A DNA stretch of 64,000 nucleotides from Glandiceps talaboti (lineage: Eukaryota; Hemichordata; Enteropneusta; Spengelidae). Shown here one piece after another: positions 13,753-25,719 of the stretch. Position numbers and translations under genes: made by a program. Where the stretch lies: NCBI RefSeq assembly GCF_964340395.1, contig NC_135551.1, positions 6,044,463 through 6,108,462 of the forward strand, read 5' to 3'. Positions within the stretch are counted from its first letter, which is position 1, and every line of letters starts with the position of its first letter. The notes under the pieces are model-generated. The model had not been told where the DNA came from and searched no databases. It saw nothing but the letters and a program-made list of their open reading frames with translations.

Positions 13753-15019
13753 TTCCTTATGAAAGCAGGAATTTCAATAGATTTCTCAGTGGAACGAGTT
13801 GATGTAAATATCTTTGAAAACATTTGAGTTGGCTTTTAAACCATAGTAAGAACTTTGTAGAGATAGTGCAAATATTTTTAATTTTTTTAAAAGGAAAAGT
13901 ACTTTCCTGCCGAGGATTAGGGTATTGGTAGGCATGTAGTAAACCCAAAATACTGACGTCACGAACAGAGACATAATAATTATGTATATTAGAAAAACTA
14001 CTGATTTTAAGAAAACTGCATACCCTGGTGTTTGCTAATTATACAGCGTAAAATATTTACCAAATTGAGTGAGGAAGATTATTATTAAAATTACTCTGTT
14101 TTAGTCAAAAATAATAATTAATAATTGATCACCTTCTGACTTTTTTTTACTTTGTGATCGCATTCGTGGGATTTTATTTCGTAGATTTAGGGTGTAGTAG
14201 CTATTTTTGATTTGATTTAGAAATTGTTAAATTTACTCAAGTTTTTTCGAAAAAAGTCTCTTGACGTTAGGGATAGTAATTTATGGCAATACTACATTGT
14301 TCTAAAGTTTACTAATGTATTAATTCACACTGATGATAGTCGCTGGTATTTAAATATGTTGTATTGTTTAAACCGAGTGTAACTTTTGCTATCCTCACTT
14401 CACTGCAGGTGTTATGTACTGAGCATGGCGGCAATTTCCATCGTGTAATTGTTTAGCAGTATGTGTATTGAAAAACGTGTTTGTCAACATTCTATGCAGG
14501 AAGTGTGAGACTTAGGGCATAGTAATCAAATTTTTAATTTCCGTACTGAGAGAAAAGTAACTTTAGAAAGACAAGCTGAAGGTTATTCGTAAGCGTACAA
14601 TAATTGATTGGTAATATTTTTTTATGACGTTTATTAATTTCTATTCAAGGAGAGACTATTTTTGAAAAAGTATTCTAATGAACAAAAGTCATATTTTGGA
14701 ATCTTTCCTATTTGCATGTATTGTAATGTATCTCATCGAAGTATGTGGCAGATACAAACGTTGAAACACACTACTGAATATCACCTGGATATCACTAATG
14801 ACGTAATTGTTATTCCAGAGATAATGAACAACTTTACAGTCAAAACGTAACCATAACACAGTGACAAAACCTGTAACAGGAACTTCATTTCCTACCTACT
14901 CATGATGATTAAAAAATAATAAATTAAAACATATAAATTACATGATTCTGGCAGCTGATTTCAACGTAGTAAACAGACATGTCATAGAAAAAAACCAGCA
15001 AAAAGGTCTAGACTGTTCG
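13753..15019. other. 3' flank / probable 3' UTR of the aminopeptidase gene
   Basis: No coding signal. AT-rich with T runs. An AATAAA at 14918-14923 is one possible polyadenylation signal for the + strand gene, about 1.2 kb after the stop codon. Confidence 0.4.
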
Positions 15020-15535
15020 GCAGTGTTGACTGACAGGTATTTATAGATATTCGATCACTGGATTATATTCTATACTATAATAAAGTCAGTTGATCATTAC
15101 AATGATACTTGACCTAAGAAAATTTTGATATGGTAAGTATACAGGTTTATATTTGAAAATTTAGTAACGGACGGATATGGAACGAGTGACAGTGAAGATT
15201 GTTCAATGCGATCGTTGGTGGCGCACTGATTGTGAATGGTGAAGTTAACGTCACTACCAATGACTTATTATTACAGTGAGATGACCAGTAATAGTTTATT
15301 CACCTTTGACCAATCGTTCAATTCATATGAATACAATATTATAATAACATGTGTTAAGCAACTTATGGTATAAGGATGGACGGTATGAAATCTAGGTTTT
15401 GTGGAGATCGTACTTGACTGTAAATAGTGAAATACAGGATACAGAGAAGAAACTCGAGGTCATCCAAACTTTAGAATAGTGAACTATTAACTTTCTACCT
15501 ACCCACACGAAACAGCATTTTTAGACATTCAAGAA
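15020..15535. repeat. Distal end of the duplicated unit, copy A
   Basis: Matches 57640-57950 with scattered changes; shared blocks include AATAAAGTCAGTTGATC and AATAGTTTATTCACCTTTGA. Part of it recurs near 55740-55900. The block CATCCAAACTTTAGAATAG near 15460 recurs at 41267, at the corresponding end of copy B. The duplicated unit therefore reaches at least this far. Confidence 0.7.
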
Positions 15536-15559
15536 TGAATTCATAGTCGCAGGTGACGT

Positions 15560-15712
15560 ATAAGTATGTTATTTGCCAAATACTGTTCCACATCTTGCTG
15601 CTCGAGGTAATTTTTCTGGTATAACGGCTCGCCTCAGGCTCTCCGTTATACCAGAAAAATTACCTCTCGCAGCAAGATATGGAACGGTATTTGGCAAATA
15701 ACGTATACTTAT
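15560..15712. mobile_element. Foldback (MITE-like) element, family F1
   Basis: A near-perfect inverted repeat: left arm 15560-15627 and right arm 15643-15712 pair with a loop of about 15 bp. The ends read GTTATTTGCCAAATAC and its complement. It has no coding capacity. A related element with the same ends is at 50471-50610. Confidence 0.85.
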
Positions 15713-15937
15713 TAAGGCGTGTTCTATCGGGTTCTTTTTGGTGCGCGTGACTTTATCATGATATGATTGCGTGTATGTAACCGTTGGTAAAAACTCGGTT
15801 CTCGTTCTATTCCATAACGTTTAGATATGTAGTTAGGTAATGACCTAATTTACCTTTCTTGATAAAGAATTTTGATTCGAAACGTCGGATTGCATTCATT
15901 GATTCGGAGAGTATCACTTGTTCCTTATGCACCCCAC

Positions 15938-16472
15938 ATACATACATTCATACATACATACATACATACACACACACACATACATACATACATACATACA
16001 TACATACATACATACATACATACATACATACATACATTCATACATACATACATACATACACACACACACATACATACATACATACATACATACATACATA
16101 CATACATACATACGTACGTACGTACGTACGTACATACACACATACATACATACATACATACATACATACATACATACATACATACGTACGTACGTACGTA
16201 CGTACACACACACACACATACATACATACATACATACATACATACATACATACATACGTACGTACGTACGTACGTACATACATACATACATACATAAATA
16301 CATACACACAGACATACATACATACATGTACGTACGTACGTACGTACGTACGTACGTACGTACATACATACATACATACATACGTACGTACGTACGTACG
16401 TACGTACGTACGTACATACATACATACATACATACATACATACATACATACATACATACATACATACATACA
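15938..16472. repeat. (TACA)n/(TACG)n microsatellite, ~530 bp
   Basis: Tetranucleotide repeat of TACA blocks alternating with self-complementary TACG (GTAC) blocks and CACA runs. It ends immediately beyond the 3' flank of gene copy A. Long frames of Tyr-Ile-His-Thr or Met-Tyr-Val-Cys on both strands are artefacts of the repeat. Confidence 0.98.
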
Positions 16473-16474
16473 TT

Positions 16475-18645
16475 ACTGTCACGGTCTACTGAAGAAAACA
16501 ATCATACAAGAATCACACCAATGATATGCAATACGAAAAACTAAATTTATTATCACAGAAAATTCGTGTTGTGATTTACAGCTAAATGTGATAATTACAT
16601 CTATAACTGAGTCTCAGTTAATAGTGAAATGCTTCTACACGTCTATACAATCCACCACCTGTAACAAAAAAAGACTCCCTTATTGGAGCGCCATCAACGA
16701 CGAGTCTTTCAGTCGTATAAGATAGATCTAGATTATCACCAAACAGCATAATTATAAAGACATAATTCAAAGGTATACTACTATATATTTTTATTTTATG
16801 GAATTCAAATAATACTGCTATACAACCATACAACTACAAAATATTGACTTTTAACTAAACACACATGCGAAGAAAATATTTTTCAATACTCCATATAATT
16901 TTCCTAAACACGCTAAATCACAAATGTCCGGAAATGTCACCAACAAATACAATGATTTAAGCTACTGCAGATAATGGTCAATTGCTGAAAATCGTTTTAC
17001 ATTCGATGACACTAAAACGAGGCTAAGTCATCTATGTAGCTATGATAGCAAATAGCGCCATCAACGTTGTATAATAACACATGGTGTTGAAATTAATCAA
17101 TTGATTGTAATTATCATTAAATGGATAATGAAGTTAGTCAATGATTGATATTATGTTTATTACTCATTAAAATATTTACTTTAATTCTACTTGAATAGAT
17201 TCCATATGTCTATCAAAATTAAAGGTTAAATTTTACTTGCAGATAAACATCACAAAAGTCTTTCAAAACAATATGAATAAATGCAAAAGTACAATATCTT
17301 GTGTCATTTCATTAATATAAACAACTCACGTGACGTCAATTTTACATTCAAAGCAGACCTTCGCGATAAATTTCAATATCTCTAGATATCTAGTACGTAA
17401 GTAATGACGTCACGAAATAAAATAATTTCCAGCACTTACTGAAAAATACATTTTAAATAGACTTATCGTTACGAGAGCTATCTCACATATCTTTTGAAAA
17501 TGCTACCAATTCTAGCTATTTTGCATCAATATGACATAGATAGCTTTGATTGATTGATTTATTTACACAAACGAATTGTGAAGTTTTGGTGTGTATTGTT
17601 ATGCCAGGGCTTCCTGCACTTTACTCAAATGTGTACATGAGAATGGTGAGTTACACTTTGGTGAGGAGATTGTATGCCGATGTTAAAGTCATTGGGACCA
17701 CTTGGTAGTCGCATATTTATTCTCCTTATAAATTTAGATTTGATTTTCTGAATGAGTGTCGAGGTGTCAGAGCTTGTATTCATAAATTGTTTTATAATTA
17801 ATTATCACGGTAAAAGGTGTTTTTGTTTACATGTTTTACTACTAAAATAGCATTCATGTCATGAATTTTGATAAATTCAATTTCATATATTGGTAACATG
17901 CAATTCGTGAAAAAAAATATATGTACGAGGTTAGGGGTGGACTGCCCTCCTCTTTATACTACAAGTCTGGAGATTATTCTTCTTTCTGTCACACTGACTT
18001 GAGTACGTTTACCTATCAGTTACGGTCATCGAAATAATGAGAATGTCGTCGAGTGCTAGTTTGATATTCTTCCTTTGGGCTGGTCCGTGTCGGGCGTGTC
18101 TAGAAGTTTCATGACGTCATCATTCCAATAGTTTAGCGCTTTAGCTTCTATATAGAATAGCTATTCGTTTGACAAGTGAGAAAATTCGTGTTATCGTTCG
18201 CAGTTTTTTCTGCTCTTATCATTGGCTCTTTCACACAACTTTGGAGGGGTTGGTTTCAAACGGTGTTTCTAGTTTTCCTTCTGTCATATTTTTACGAGAA
18301 CCTTGTCAAAAACTTTGACTATACTGTTTAGCTCGTCAACACATTTCTTTATTATACCTATCGCCACTATTTTCACTCATGACTGATTGTTTTAAATTTG
18401 CTACTGTGTCATTGTATATGTCGATTGTTTAGCGGTCGTTAGAGTATTTCTGTGACTGCTGATTTGAAGTTTATACAGTTGTCTTCATTTCTCTTCTTAA
18501 TGTCATGTAGTTTGCCCTGTTTAAACTCTAGGTTCATGACAGCTTGCAATGTTGAGTCTGTTTTCGTTGTCATGACAGCTAATTGGGTGACGCATTGGAA
18601 ACCGTACGATGAAATTGATATACATTTGTATTCTTCGGCTACTTA

Positions 18646-18680
<35 letters not shown>

Positions 18681-18932
18681 TGCTTGGTTTCACATCTTTG
18701 TATGGATGTCTGGACATGTAATCACATCTTTGTGCGCCAGTAGATGTCTTGACATCTAGTTAGCTGGATTATCATTTCCAGTTACCTCGAAGTTGTTGAC
18801 TTTTGTAGCTTTAGTGGTAATCTTTCGTTGCAGGTGGTTTTGACCTTGGTTTGTTGTATATCCGCTCGTACTAGTGGTTCGTAATCAATGATTGTGTTGA
18901 ATTTCTTAACAAATAAATAGAGGTGAAATCGT
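16475..18932 (-). other. Conserved 3' flank / probable 3' UTR of copy A
   Basis: Non-coding, alignable along its length to copy C (58080-60526) and in blocks to copy B (41385-42660). Conserved pieces include GAGCGCCATCAACGAC (complement of GTCGTTGATGGCGCTC), TGACGTCA at 17405-17412 and GAGGTTAGGGGTGGACT near 17930. A CT run lies at 18649-18677. Further untranslated exons are possible. Confidence 0.55.
16546..16551 (-). promoter_or_regulatory. Candidate poly(A) signal of gene copy A
   Basis: AATAAA on the minus strand. The same hexamer sits at the matching place in copy B (41452-41457) and copy C (58142-58147), just inside the boundary with a tetranucleotide repeat. This supports a shared 3' end about 2.6 kb past the stop codon, but no transcript evidence was available. 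Confidence 0.45.
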
Positions 18933-19202
18933 TCAAATGCCCATATAATTTGTTTTCTGAATATAGGATTGGAAATTGGCTTTGAATTTTACGACTGTTT
19001 TGAGTGGTTTTGCACTCTTGCATGTATAATGTATATAAAACGTTGAATATGAACTTCCATCATCTTTCAGGATCAGGAAGTCGTGTATACCGAGAATGTT
19101 GACTGATGAGTAAGTATCGATGATAACATTACAAGTTTTACCTTGAATAGTAATATCCGATATCGCCAGTTCGTCATAAATAGAATGGCTAATCCAATTC
19201 AA
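18933..19202 (-). pseudogene. Ty3/Gypsy-type aspartic protease remnant (copy A)
   Basis: An 89-codon open frame that overlaps the last bases of the TPR exon in another frame. It resembles a retrotransposon protease: a short strand, then a core of type IDTxSSVNIL followed after about 30 residues by KPLKTVVKFKANF. The catalytic triad's Gly is replaced (DTY), so it is probably dead. Copy C carries the same stretch at 60527-60796; copy B does not. Family assignment is by eye. Confidence 0.4.
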
Positions 19203-20538
19203 TGTCAGTTGGTTCGCCGGTCATTTCACTCTGTAATGCTTGTTGATAGAATTGACATGCCGTTTCAAACTCATTCAACTTGTTATACATATCACCTATC
19301 TTGACTAGTGCATCTTTGTTGTCTGGGTCACTGTGTAGCACCTTCTGCATCTCTTTGATTACAAGTTTAGCTGCCTTCTTCCCCCACCAGTACTCAACGC
19401 CGTCTTCAACTGTTTTCTCGAAGAATTTAATGGCATTGACTACACTGTAGTCCATCAGGGAGGCATCGTACGCCCTGGCCGTACACCAACACGCCCATGA
19501 CTTGTAATATGGATCATTACTTATTTTGATAATTGACATGTATGTTGCGATCGCTTCTAAATATTTTCCCTGATACATTTGCATGCTGCCAATATCACAA
19601 GAAGCTCTTGCGAACACTCCACCAGCACACTGTATTGCACGATTGTAATATTCATTTGCTGTCACTAAATCTTCACTACATATTTGTTTACCACTATTCA
19701 CGTCATGTCGATATTTCATGTAGTGTACGTGTCCCATATCATCATGGTAAAATGGATTATCTGGTAATATCTCCATTGCTTTATCGTAGTATTCAACTGC
19801 TTTGTCAAACTCATTTATTAATCTGTATATAACACCAGCACACCTCAACACCCATGGGGATTTAGGATTTATACGGAGAGCTTCTTGTATTTCATACTTT
19901 GCCTCTTCAGTGTTTGATTCTAGTAATACCCAACACAAGATAGCTCTAGCATAGCTATGATTAGGATTGATTCCTAATACTCCCTTTAAAGATAGCTTAC
20001 ACTCATTCATTAAAAGAGTATGTTTTACATATGTGGTCTCATACATTCTGTTGTTACAATAAAATTGCAAAAGGCCTTGAAAGACCAGCCAATCTGGTTT
20101 GTTAGGGAATACACTTAATGCTCTTTTAAAACTATCAATACCTTCATTAAACGTTTTCTTTACAAAATATATGAAGGCTGTACCCTTGTGTCCGTAGATG
20201 AATGCTTTCTGCTTCTCGGTCAGTTTACCACTCCCTAGCTGATCTATTTCGAGTAATATTTCCCTAACCTTATCAACCTCACCTAAAGTGTGATAAACCC
20301 AGGCTTTATCAGCTAGAATAACTAACTTATCACCCAATGTTCCATCTTTATCATCACTGCTGTCACGTTCATTCTGGTTGTCTTGGAGTGCTTTGTCAAA
20401 CCATGATAAGGCAGCAACTGGATCTCTCTGTTCTGGAGGTCTAATTTCTGATACCTGTAGATAACCCATCATGGTTGTATGTGGTGTTGGACTTAGTTCG
20501 GGATGGTATGTTGTCTCCTTATATCTGCACACCTGACC
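19189..20538 (-). CDS. Copy A exon 10: IFIT-like TPR domain
   Basis: About 450 residues, helical throughout, with repeated TPR signatures such as AVEYYDKAMEILPDNP, EIQEALRINPKSP and LVKIGDMYNKL plus a Trp-Phe-Asp-Lys-Ala opening unit. The layout is like the interferon-induced tetratricopeptide (IFIT) proteins of vertebrates, which bind RNA ends or partner proteins. The outer acceptor (after TTAATAG) is the one present in all three copies; an inner CAG six bases on is also possible here. The last ~11 residues run into the retroelement remnant and are absent from copy B. Confidence 0.85.
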   Translation of the reverse strand, partial: GQVCRYKETTYHPELSPTPHTTMMGYLQVSEIRPPEQRDPVAALSWFDKALQDNQNERDSSDDKDGTLGDKLVILADKAWVYHTLGEVDKVREILLEIDQLGSGKLTEKQKAFIYGHKGTAFIYFVKKTFNEGIDSFKRALSVFPNKPDWLVFQGLLQFYCNNRMYETTYVKHTLLMNECKLSLKGVLGINPNHSYARAILCWVLLESNTEEAKYEIQEALRINPKSPWVLRCAGVIYRLINEFDKAVEYYDKAMEILPDNPFYHDDMGHVHYMKYRHDVNSGKQICSEDLVTANEYYNRAIQCAGGVFARASCDIGSMQMYQGKYLEAIATYMSIIKISNDPYYKSWACWCTARAYDASLMDYSVVNAIKFFEKTVEDGVEYWWGKKAAKLVIKEMQKVLHSDPDNKDALVKIGDMYNKLNEFETACQFYQQALQSEMTGEPTDIELD

Positions 20539-23500
20539 CTATTAACGAAATACAATCGTACAATGATACAGCAACACTACAAACATAAACTCAATGCTGT
20601 TCAATTCTATTTATCATTTATTTATGTGAATAATTTTGGAACCGAAATATGTAATCTGGCACTATATTGCCGAGCACAAAATATATTGACGTATTTTGCA
20701 GAATGTGTGATGATATGCGAAACATTTTTGAACAACCACCTCCCCATCTTCTTTGCCAATTTATTCCAATAGTCCCTACCCTTCCATTTTTTCGAGTGAC
20801 GTCACGCCAAAAGTAATAACGGCTCCCTAAAGGCAAAGTAATATTACGAGATCGATGTATCAAATCACGTCTTCATCAACCCAAGTGACTCGAATTTATG
20901 TACCGTAGAAATGGTCTTGTTCTGAAAAGACTCATTACCAATACAATTACACAGTAGTCCATTGTTTCTTGTAGAAGTGAATGTACACAAGAGGTACATA
21001 CTCTCTAACATACAAATAAATAACAAACACAATTTTACCTTGTATGGTAGATCACATTCCTCTTCCAACTTCCATGTAAAGTGACAAGGTAGACTCATCA
21101 ATATTTCTCGTTCAGATTTCTTTGTTGATTTGATATCCAACGTGAATGTGAGATCTAAATGTAAAATAAGAAATGTAACGTAATAATAATTATTTATATT
21201 GGTATCTTTTTGTGAGACAATATCTTAGTACATTAAACATGCATATCGTTAACGTTCTAATACGTTTGAGGAAAAACTACTGAAAGTCTTCAAATGCGCG
21301 AAGTTAACCGTGCCACTTCGTAACAAGTGTACATTGTCATGTATTCGTCTACGCAAGAATGTCACAAAGAAACTGTTTCTTAGCATACCATCTATATGGC
21401 ATTCAAACCACATACTATTCTAAGATACACTTTGGTCTAACCCATCGATAAGATAACACCTGAACATTTCTGTGGGGTGATATAGTGGAAGGACTGATGA
21501 TGATGCCATACTTGCTCTCATGAACGATACAGACGCTGTGAAGGTATATAGAAGTTCAGTCACACGTTTTTCTGAGAGGTGTACTACACATTTCTTTTTA
21601 GCTAAATGTGAAACAGGTGCAGTACTGTTGGATTGCATAATAGCCCTCTAAATAGCCAAGTGGCTAATACTAATAGCTACATTAGCAATAAGAATAGATC
21701 TATTGTGGCTTGAAATGTCTATTCGGGCTATTTTCATTTTCCACCAGTAGTTTTCAGCCACTATTAGCTATTAGTAGCCAGGTAATAGTTTACTATCAGC
21801 TATTGTAAAACCAGGAGTATAATATAAATATCTCCTAGGCAGCTATTAAGGCTAGTAGCCAGGTGATAGCTAATTACGAACCACTGTAAAACCAGGAAAA
21901 TAGTATAAATACCCCCATAGGAAGCTTTTGAGGCTAATAGCCATTAGTAGCCAGGACATAGCTTGTTTTAAAGTATTGTAAAACCAGGAATATAGTATAA
22001 GTATCTCCCTAGGCAGCTATTTCAGCTATTACGGTAGCTAATAATAGCCGCAATTAGGCATTAATAGCCGGCTAATAACTGTCTTTCAGCTACTAACTCT
22101 CAGTACTCTCCAGGGACTGGCTATGCAGCTATTCAAGCTCTTAGCCATTAATAGTCGCTTTTAGCCATTGATCCCCATGGGCTGGCTATGCAGCTATTCA
22201 AGCTACTGGCCATTAATAGCCGCAATTAGCCATTAATAACCGGCTAATAGCTGGCTATCAGCTATCAAACCCAAGCCTTCTCCAGGGGCTGGCTATGCAG
22301 CTATTCAAGCTTTTAGCCATTAATAGCCGCTATTAGCCATTGATAGCCAGCTAATAGCTGGCCCTCAGCTACTAGCCCTGGCTCTCTCCAGGGGTGGCTA
22401 TGCAGCTATTCAAGCTATTAGCCATTGGTAGCCAGCTAATAGCTGGCCCTCAGCTACTAACCCCAAACTTCCTAACTAGGAACAACAACGCTAAACTGTA
22501 GCATCGGCTTTAACTGAGTACTCCTGTAGTTGCAAACATAACATAGACCGGGACTCTGTTTACAGTATTATTGATACATTCCACACGATTCCTCTAGAAA
22601 GAGCTACGCTACAATCCCCAAATCAACAGAGAATGCCATCGAACTTCTTATTTAACATCTGCAATTGGCCGATTATTTCGTCACCTAGTGGTCAGCTCTA
22701 ACTATATGGAATTTGTCATTCTGAAGATAATCGTCGACAAATTAAAGCTCATTAATACTAAAAACTATGAACTGCTTGTGTTTAACCATGTACATTTAAA
22801 TATACTTCAAATATATTTTGTCATTGCGATTTCCTTTCCAGTCTACTTTATTCTGGGATTGCTATGTACTAATCATTATCACTAGTACAATTTATGTCCG
22901 CCATAGCACTGTGAACAATTTATTAAACGTACATCGATATGTAAATATGTCAGTGAAGGCATGTTTCTAAGCTTAAGGCGGCGATCTTCCATTCCCCCGC
23001 TCATCAAGTCGATGAAGATGCAAAAATATCTTTGTTTAATTTAATTTTTTAATTTATGTCTTAATAGTATTTTGCTCAAGTACAAACGGACAACAATTCT
23101 CTCTTATATTTGAATTTGAAGCCAGGCTAGCTTGTAGTGGAAATTATGATGTCACGCTGAAAACATAGTTATTAACTGACAATATTGTATTTAAATATTC
23201 TGTAAATAAGAAAATAAATTACAAAAAATAATATAAATAACCTTCTATAATTGAATCCAGTCTTTTGAGGTCACCACTTTTAATCAGATCCTGATGTCCT
23301 TGACCTTTGTTTTCAAGGTCAATTATCTGCTGTCGTAATGATATATTTTCACGTTTTATCCTTGAGTAGTATTCAGCGATTCTGTCATCTGATTTATCTT
23401 GTTGGCTTACAACTGACTTCATGGCTTCCATTTCATTCTGAAGTATTTCATGTTCCGTCTGTTTGCACTTCAACTTCTTTTCGGTCATACTGTGTTCTCC

Positions 23501-25655
23501 CCAGAAATAGCTGAAAATGGAAAGATATTCATCGCGGGAGAGTAGTCTTAACATTGAGGGCGCACTTCTGATCACGTCAGAACTTAAATGTTGATGTTTC
23601 AAATGTAGGTCGACAGCTTTATCCTCCATAAGGTTGAGTAGATCTGATAAGATAAATAGTGATAAGGTGTATAGACATCCCATAATATACGACTATTTAT
23701 AGTTTGTTATCGTCATTTGTTTGTTACTTTTATTTATTGTAGTGCGACAAATCCATGAAGCAGAGAAAGTTATGCATCTACGTTTGTGTTCAAGGCATAA
23801 ACTCCTTTGTATTTGTAGAACACAAAAATAAAGAAAAAGTCGTGAATTCGACTGCCATTCACAAATGATTACATACATACCGTTTGTATTGTATTTATAA
23901 CTATCGCCATCTTTGACACGAATAGAAGATAATTGATCGTCATCTAAGATGAGAAGTCTTTGGATACCAAGGGCAGACAGAATCTCTGGTTTTTCTGACA
24001 TCAACATCGACAACTGTTGAGATCGTTGCAGCACCAATAGCATTGTGATTGCAGTAGTCATTGCTGCAACTTCTTCATCTGGTTCAGTCACCACCAGTTG
24101 ACAGCTTCCAAGTAATTTTGATAAACCAAGTCTCATGGCATCATCTTCGTAAAGAGACGTGTCTAGTTGAAGTGCTACCATAGTTGGACTTACTTCTATG
24201 AAAAGAATACATACAATAATTTAATAAAAGGGAATCGTTGATTTTGTTATTTGCACCGCTTCTGTACGGATAAGATGATATATTCAATTGCAAAATCGGG
24301 AAATATATACTAAGCAGAAGATGTGACAATTGTGACACATAACCCACACTCACTCACTCACTCACTCACTCACTCACTCATTTATTCATTTAGTTACCCA
24401 CCCAGCCACCCAGCCACTCACTCACTCACTCACTCACTCACTCACTCACTCACTCACTCGCTTAACGACCCATCCACATACACACACATCCCTCACGCAC
24501 AGTGTATACGTGATTGATAATCGTCGTCTCTAAATATATAACTTGTAACTTACAAAATTCTCAACTCCCACACTTAACCGTCTGAACCTAACTGACCAAA
24601 CGAATGTGCTCACCTGAAACTTTTCCTAACGACTCCTCTATCCCACTGTGAGACTCGATGATTTCGGTTTCGTTGGGCTGGAGTTGTTCACGTTTGCTTT
24701 GGACTGACTTTGTACTCTCCAACAGATTTTTTAGTTTTTCAAATTCCAACTGCCTGGACCTCAATATCTGATGTGTTTCAGTGTGATCTTCCCATAAGTA
24801 GTACAAAATGGAAAGATATGCATCCTCAGACAGTAGTCTCAGCACAGAGGGCGCACTTCTTGTCACGACGTCTGGACTCCAACGTGTATGTGTCCTCTCC
24901 TCTGCTTGTTTTATGCTGATCCCTTTATCCATAACAAGTCGTGAGAGGTCTACAAACAAAAATAAAATTATGAAATTATATTCAACTAACAAATATACCA
25001 AACTCCCATATGATTATGTACTCGTATAATATACTAAAATTTTAACTACCATTTCAAGTTTCACACATACCTGTGTGATTGTATGTATAACCATCGATAT
25101 CTTTGACACGAATAGAAGATAATTGATCGTCATCTAAGATGAGAAGTCTTTGGATACCAAGGGCAGACAGAATCTCTGTTTTTTCAGATATCAACATTGA
25201 CAACTGTTGAGATCGTTGCAGCTCCAATAGCATTGTGATTGTAGTCATCATTGCTGCAGCTTCTTCATCTGGTTCAGTCACCACCATTTGACAGCTTCCA
25301 AATAGTTTTGATAAACCAAGTCTCATGGCATCGTCTTTGTACAGAGTCATGTCGAGTTGAAGTGCTACCATGAAACGACGATCGTCTAAGAATGAAATAA
25401 GTATAAGTTGCCAGCGTTAAAATGAAAGAAAATACTAAGAATGCTCATATTTGTGTCTTATTGAATTCCGATGAGTCAACCCTCATTATTGATTGTAGAA
25501 ATAGAAGTACCATGTAACATTGTCTTTGTACAGAGACATGGCGATTTAAAATATCACTGCACAAAGGTCACCCAAGAAAGCTCTGGTAAGAGTGTGTTTA
25601 ACTCCTTTTTACCTTCGTAAGGAAGGTTTTAATATATCAATGGAGTCTGTGTGTC

Positions 25656-25719
<64 letters not shown>

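Noticed and set aside
15859-16544. Several long open frames on both strands (Tyr-Ile-His-Thr or Met-Tyr-Val-Cys repeats)
   Set aside because: They are translations of the TACA/TACG microsatellite.
19533-19832. Plus-strand frame of 99 codons opposite the TPR exon
   Set aside because: Shadow of the minus-strand exon; repeated in copy C only because the exon is.
21420-21638. 72-codon minus-strand frame in intron 8 of copy A (also 63010-63228 in C)
   Set aside because: Near-identity of A and C makes its conservation uninformative; copy B has no counterpart and the joined frame is intact without it.
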